DNA of 64,000 nucleotides. Source: Okapia johnstoni (taxonomy: Eukaryota > Chordata > Mammalia > Artiodactyla > Giraffidae). Where the stretch lies: NCBI GenBank assembly GCA_024291935.2, contig CM044306.1:20469001-20533000 (forward strand). Reading direction: 5' to 3'. This document shows, piece by piece, positions 44,961-64,000 of the stretch (positions are counted from its first letter, which is position 1; each line of letters begins with the position of its first letter). Position numbers and translations under genes: made by a program. The notes under the pieces are model-generated. The model searched no databases and was not told the origin of the DNA. It saw only the letters and a list, made by a program, of their open reading frames with translations.

Positions 44961-45980
44961 AGAAAACTGAAAATTGGAGATAAAACTTAAGAAAGAAGCC
45001 AGAAAATTTACATCTCATATCCCTATCCATTCAGTGCTGCCCCAGGGATTTCATCCAATGGAACTGCTGGAACCCATACAATAGAATTTTATTCCCAAGT
45101 TCCAGCATTTTTAATTGTCATGAAATTGAGGCCTTCAAAATTAAATAAGTAAATAAGAGAAAACAGCTTCCATGTCCCAGAAGAAATGCCTTTTGTAACT
45201 TTCTTCCTTCTATACTGAAGTGTAGTTAACGAAGGTTTAGCTTCCTGAGACTAAAAAATTATAACAGAATTTGTATTTCATTCTTGTTAGAGATACAGAA
45301 AAAAATCAGTATCTCTGATATAAAAGTGAGGCATAGGAGAAGCGGAGAAGGCAAGTTTCAGGAAACCAAAGATCACAACTCCATGTTTTGATAACCAATT
45401 TATATTTTGGCATGTAGGGCAAAAGTGATGCCCATCAGTTATGTAAAGTGACTTTTCAGTTTGCACATGGCCATGTATGGTTCTCACACACACACACTTC
45501 AAATTCAGTACACACTCACTCATCCACCAGGTGAGCACAGCAAGACCACAAAAAGCATTGACAAGATTGCTAATCACACAGAACACTTTTATGGTGGTGG
45601 CACGAACCAATAAATGGCATTTAAATGAGTTGTAATATTAATTTCAAAAGAAGACGTGAGCAGTTTTCAATGCACAGGATCAAAATCTGTAGGAATATTA
45701 TTTCCCTTGTGTGTAATCAGTTGTATCCACAATTATTGATTGCCTAAATTTTCTCTTTCTTTCCTTATTCTGTCAAAAGGACAATGCTTACTATGAAGAT
45801 TTTCTGAAACAAGTGCTTTATCCTATTGGCACATGGAGATGGCATCCTTATTTAGTAACCTGAAGTTATGCCTCTTTTACGAAGCATAAAACTCTTCTTC
45901 AGCAAATAAACAACGCTAATGAATGTTCATACGGAAACTGACACCGGAAAACATCCGGCGTATTCTGTAAATACCCATTT
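44961..45980. other. KRT40 upstream region, nothing recognised
   Basis: No gene or nameable repeat apart from a short (CA)n at about 45487. It includes the likely proximal control region of KRT40. Confidence 0.45.
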
Positions 45981-45991
45981 GAAGTGGGGTA

Positions 45992-46000
45992 TATATAAAA
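45992..46000 (+). promoter_or_regulatory. TATA box of KRT40
   Basis: TATATAAAA, 87 bases before the ATG at 46079. Confidence 0.88.
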
Positions 46001-46078
46001 GTCTCAGGAGGGAATGAGAGTTTTGGAGGCGGGCAGTTGGAGTTTTGCAACTAGTCTTTGTCCTTCACTTCTGATAGA

Positions 46079-52726
<6,648 letters not shown>

Positions 52727-52954
52727 AGGTTAAACACCCAGCACAGCAGACGGAGGAAAATAAGCCAGCAGAATCCTTGAAAGGAGACGGTGCTTCGATC
52801 AGGGACATCCAAACTTGAAATTCAAGTCAAGAAGGCTTTGGTATTCTAAAATTGTCCTCTAAGCACGTACAAAGTATCTCTATTTCGTCATTTCCTCTCC
52901 TGCTTGCTTTTCTGTGATATTCTAGGAGTCTGTAAAGCTTTCTTGCTGCTCTCC

Positions 52955-52960
52955 AATAAA
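52955..52960 (+). terminator. Polyadenylation signal of KRT40
   Basis: AATAAA in 'ctccAATAAAatg', 229 bases after the stop codon. Confidence 0.85.
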
Positions 52961-53345
52961 ATGTTTTCATTCCTTTAGCATGGTAAATACAGCCTTGTAG
53001 CTCATTACTGTTAATATAATAACCATTTGATGCCAAGGTAATTGTCTAAACCCGTGCCAGTAGTTTGATTTTGCCTAAACCCAGAAGGAAAATATTTTTT
53101 AACTCCTTGAATACAAATAGATTAGCTAATTCATGTAAAATGTCATACATCATGGAAGATGGGTGTATATATCATTCTGAGAGGAAACACTTGAGAATAT
53201 TAATTATAAAAGTACTAGATTCTCTTTTTTTCAATTTGGCACAGGAAAGGGAAAAATCACTCATAATTCCATACCCCAAATATCCATTGTTGGTATTTGG
53301 GGAACTCCCAGTTTTCTTTCCTATAATGGTAGTAATCATAGTTCG

Positions 53346-53616
53346 GCAATGGCACCCCACTCTAGTACTCGTGCCTGGAAAATCCCACGGATGGAGGAGC
53401 CTGGTAGGCTGCAGTCCATGGGGTCGCTAAAGAGTAGGACACGACCGAGCGACTTCACTTTCACTTTTCACTTTCATGTGCTGGAGAAGGAAATGGCAAC
53501 CAACTCCAGTGTTCTTGCCTGGAGAATCCCAGGGATGGTGGAGCCTGGTGGGCTGCCGTCTATGGGGTCGCACAGAGTCAGACACAACTGAAGCGACTTA
53601 GCAGTAGCAGCAGCAT
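53346..53616 (+). mobile_element. Bov-A2 SINE, forward
   Basis: Two Bov-A monomers with a 'ttcactttcacttttcac' linker, ending 'gcgacttagcagtagcag'. Confidence 0.92.
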
Positions 53617-54129
53617 ATGCATATAGTTTTAACCTATTTTTTCACTATGTTATCTAAGCATTTTCCTTCCTAATAAAAATATAAGATTGTTTCATGATCA
53701 TTATTTTGTGGTTTCAGAAAATACCTTAAGGTACATTGATGTGTTATTGGACATGTAGGGTATAAGAATGAATATTTTCACATATTTAAATGGCAAAGTA
53801 TTGAACTTCCAGAAAGATAAAGTAGACATATATTTCCCCATTTCTCTTCCTAAGTATGGCTAGAAACCCTGGAAGTCATATATAAAACAAAAGCAGACTC
53901 TGAAAAGTTGGAAGAAGCCAAGCCATCTAGATTTCCTTGCTATTCAGGGAACAACAGAGTGGTGAATTCCCTGGAGGTTTGTTTTGCCTCATATACCCTG
54001 GAATTGTGAGCTGGAGAAACCAAGAACCCAGTAACACCAGCTGGTACAGACAGAAAAAAAAAAAATGCTCCAAGAAGAGGAGAACAAAGGGAAATAAAGG
54101 GAGGTAAGGTTTCTAAACTTCACTTGAAC
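53617..54129. other. Intergenic, nothing recognised
   Basis: A+T-rich, no supported gene or nameable repeat. Confidence 0.4.
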
Positions 54130-54990
54130 TGACAAAATGTCAAGTCCAGTAGACTATGATATGCATATATAATGTAATACCTAGAGCAATTACTTTAAAA
54201 GCTATACAAAGAAATACACTTAAAAACATTATAGATAAATCAAAGTGGAAATCTAAAACATGCTCAAGGAAGGCAGGAAAAAGAAAAATGGAAAAACGCA
54301 GAGGGAACAAACAGAAAACAAAAAATGAAGTGGACTTAAGCCCTACCATATCAATAATTACAACAAATAGAAAAGGTCTAAATACATCAATTAAAGGACA
54401 GAGATTGGCAGAATGGATTAGAAAAAGCATGACACAACTCTATGCTCTCAACAAGAAGATCACTTCAAATACAATGGTGTAGGTAAATTGTAAGAAAGGA
54501 ATTGAAAACAAAACAAAATACACAATTGTCCATAGAAGCTTTATTGACAATAGCTAACAACTGCAAACAACCAACATGTTCTCAAAATCTTAAGGTCATT
54601 ATGCTGAGTGAAAAAAAGGTAGTCTTGAAGGGTCAGATACCGTGTGATTCTATTTACATGACATTCTTGAAATAACAAAATTATAGAGATGGAAACAAAC
54701 AGGTGTAGCATAAAGGAGATCTTTGTGTTTGTTGAATTGTTGCACATCTTAATTGCAGTGGTAGTTACCTGAATCTACATGTGTGAAAAAAAAATTATGT
54801 AGAGTGAAACACAAACATTGTATCAATGTCAGCTCCCTCATTTTGCAACTCTACTACAGTTGAATAACATATAACCATTCCAGAAAACCAGGGTATATGG
54901 GATCCCTTGTACTATCTTTGCAAATCCTTGTGACTCTATTACTGTTTCAAAATTTAAGACATAAAATAAAAAAAAAAAAAAAAAGCTGGA
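54130..54990 (+). mobile_element. Old L1 fragments
   Basis: 54156-54482 reads as degenerate L1 coding-like sequence ('caattaaaggacagagattgg'). 54535-54990 reads as an L1 3' end with an A run. Boundaries are approximate. Confidence 0.55.
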
Positions 54991-55189
54991 GAGTTCTTCT
55001 CCTCAATTTTCTATTTCTACCTTTTTAAAAACCCAAAAATAAAGCACATAACAGTAATAATAATAAGAGTTAATAAAGGTTGAAAGAAAAATCAAGTTTG
55101 AGACCTAAAATTTTATGCTAGATGTTTTATATAGCATCCTCCTGACTTAACAATAACGAAAAAGTAATGAAAATACTCAAAATAAACTA

Positions 55190-56345
55190 AGGGAAGTTTA
55201 TTTGTTCTCTGAATCTGTAAGTCTATTTTCATTTTGCTCTGTTTGTTTTTAATATCCACCATAAAAGTGAGATCATCTGGTATTTGTCTTTCTCAGACAT
55301 TTCACTGAGCATAAGGCCTTCTGAATTACATCCATTGTAATTGTCATTGCAAATGGCAAATTTCATTTTTTATGGCAGAGTAATATTGCATCTTCTTTAT
55401 CCATTCATCTATCAATGGACACTTAGGTTGCTTCCATTATCTTTGTTATTGTAAATAATGCTGCATTGAAAATGTGGGTGCCTTTATCTTTTTGAGTTAG
55501 TGTTTTTGTTTCCTTCAGGTAAATATGCAGAAGTCAAATTTCCAGATCACAGGGCATTCTATTTTTAGTCTTTTTAGGAACCTCCCTACTGTTTTCCATA
55601 GTGGCTGCACCAATTTATATTTGTCCACATCCCTTTTCTCCACATCCTCCCCAAAACTTGTTATTTGTTGTCTTTCTGATGATAGGCATTCTGATAGGTT
55701 CGAGGTAGTATCTGATTATGATTTTGATTTGCATTTCCCTGATGATTAGTTTTGTTGAATACTTTTTCCATGTGTCTGTTGACCATCTGTATGTCTTCTT
55801 CGGAAAAATGTCAATTCAGGTTCTCTGCCCATTTTTAATTGGGTGTTTTAATGTCAACTTGTCTAAGTATTTTTATATTTCAAATATTAACCTCTTAAAA
55901 AATATATCATTTGCTAATTTTTTCTCCAACTTATTAAGCAGCCTTTACATTTTGCTGATGGTTTACTTTGCTGCACAAAAGGTTTTAAGTTTGACGTGTT
56001 CTCATTTGCTTATTTTTGCTTTTGTTTCCCTTGCCTGAGGAGATACATCCAAAAATAATATTGCTAAGACGAATTTCAAAAAGAGAACACTGCCTATGTT
56101 TTCTCCTAGAAATTTCATGATTTGGGGTCTTACATTTAAGTGTTTAATCCATTTTAAGTTGATTTTTGTATATGGTGTGAAAATGGTCTCTTCATTCTTT
56201 CACATAGCTCTATCCAGTTATCCAAACACCACTAATTGAAGAAATTCATTTCCTCATTCCTGTATTCTTTGCCATAAATAAATTGACTATATCTGTGCGG
56301 GTTTATTTCTGAGCTCTCTATTTTGTCCCATGATCTATGTGTCTA
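55190..56345 (-). mobile_element. L1 LINE 3' half, antisense
   Basis: Reversed L1 text: 'ttctttatccattcatctatc', 'ctactgttttccatagtgg' and 'gtctaagtatttttatatttc', ending 'cccatgatctatgtgtcta'. No intact frame. Confidence 0.85.
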
Positions 56346-57360
56346 ACATACATATTATAACAACAACAAAAATATTATATATAATATATATAATAATTGT
56401 ATATAATATATAATAATATATGTAATATATAATAACATATATAATATAATAATATATGAAAATATAATATGTAATATAATAATAATCATATATAATATAT
56501 ATAATATATATGATACTATATATAATGATGTATATAATATAATATACATAATACTAATATTATGTTATATATAATTGTTATTATATTATAATTATATTAT
56601 TATTATTATACTTATTATATATTATTTCATTATATATATTATTTTATATTATGTATTATACATTATATATATAATATACATAATATATTATGTATATTAT
56701 ATAATTATATATAATATATTACATGTTATATATGTATTATATATAATACATATTATATAAATATATAATATATATTATAAAATTATATATATTATATATA
56801 ATACATATTATATATAATACATATTATATATAATACATATTATAAAATTATATATTATATATTATATATTATATGTATATTAATTATATATAAATATATA
56901 CGTGTAATGATAATTATAATATATGATATATTATATATAATATATAATATAATACATAATATTATATATTATATTATAATGTATATAATATAATATATAT
57001 TAATATATTTTATATATAATTATTATATATTATTATATATAATAATTATACATATTATATATACAATATATAATCATGATTACAATATATATTATATATA
57101 TTAATATATGATAATATATAACAATATATTAATACACTATATATTAATATATTAATTATATGTTATGATATATATGTGATAATTATACATATATAATTAT
57201 ATATTATACATTATATTATAATATATATTAATATATATTATATTAATATATTATTATATATTTACATATATTAATATATAATATATACCATAATTACGAT
57301 TATATATATTATAATGTTATATATGAGATTATAATATATACATAACAATATATAATATTT
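56346..57360. repeat. One kilobase of nearly pure A/T (TATAA-type satellite-like)
   Basis: Almost only A and T, built from irregular 'tatataatatat' units with rare C or G. It has many self-complementary stretches. It lies exactly between an antisense L1 fragment and a BovB fragment, in the KRT40-KRT39 interval. The short frames inside it are meaningless. Confidence 0.97.
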
Positions 57361-57561
57361 CCTAATGCTGGGAAGGATTGGGGGCAGGAGGAGAAGGGGA
57401 TGACAGAGGATGTGATGGCTGGATGGCATCACCGACTGGATGGATATGGGTTTGGGTAAACTCCAGGAGTTGGTGATGGACAGGGAGGCCTGGCGTGCTG
57501 CGATTCATGGGGTTGCAAAGAGTTGGACACGACTGAGCGACTGAACTGAACTGAACTGAAG
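57361..57561 (+). mobile_element. BovB LINE 3' end
   Basis: The last 200 bases of BovB: 'gctgggaaggattgggggc', 'ggagttggtgatggacagg' and 'actgaactgaactgaactg'. Confidence 0.92.

Positions 57562-64000
<6,439 letters not shown>

Noticed and set aside
46058..46078. Seven-residue upstream extension of KRT40
   Set aside because: It begins with TTG, and the ATG at 46079 matches the human start and total length.

Overview
The window is from a ruminant genome, almost certainly a bovid such as cattle, sheep or goat. It carries BovB (RTE-type) LINEs, Bov-A2 and Bov-tA SINEs with clear target-site duplications, and CHR-type artiodactyl SINEs. Its genes are those of the hair part of the type I keratin cluster (human 17q21.2). 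All genes lie head to tail on the + strand. The order is KRTAP3-1, an extra KAP3-family gene, KRTAP3-2, KRTAP3-3, KRT40, KRT39, which is the human order read in reverse.

Layout. 1-22.6 kb has no host gene I can support. It holds L1 fragments, a 2.2-kb BovB copy with a 566-codon reverse-transcriptase reading frame (10993-13157, minus), L2/MIR relics, many ruminant SINEs, and one decayed endogenous retrovirus (14423-17906, minus) bounded by an exact 6-bp target duplication. From 22.6 to 42.1 kb lie four single-exon KAP3 genes, each with a TATA box about 75-95 bases before its ATG and a downstream AATAAA. KRT40 (46079-52726) has seven coding exons whose lengths add up to exactly 431 codons. KRT39 starts near 58.4 kb; six exons are present and the last lies beyond the right edge.

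How the genes work together. KRT40 and KRT39 are type I hair-follicle keratins that should pair with type II keratins to form intermediate filaments. KAP3 proteins are small high-sulfur matrix proteins that cross-link hair or wool keratin filaments through disulfides.

Most notable points: (1) KRTAP3-2 and KRTAP3-3 differ at only 3 of 297 coding bases while their flanks are clearly diverged, which suggests gene conversion; (2) there is an intact, divergent fourth KAP3 gene with a 5-residue tandem duplication and an unusual tail; (3) KRT40 needs a GC-AG intron to keep its conserved tail; (4) the ancestral KRT39 start codon reads CTG here, in a good initiation context, with an in-frame ATG nine codons downstream. 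I found no CRISPR array, operon or new multi-gene system; this is ordinary mammalian chromosome with a few gene-level oddities. Human protein comparisons are from memory and were not searched.
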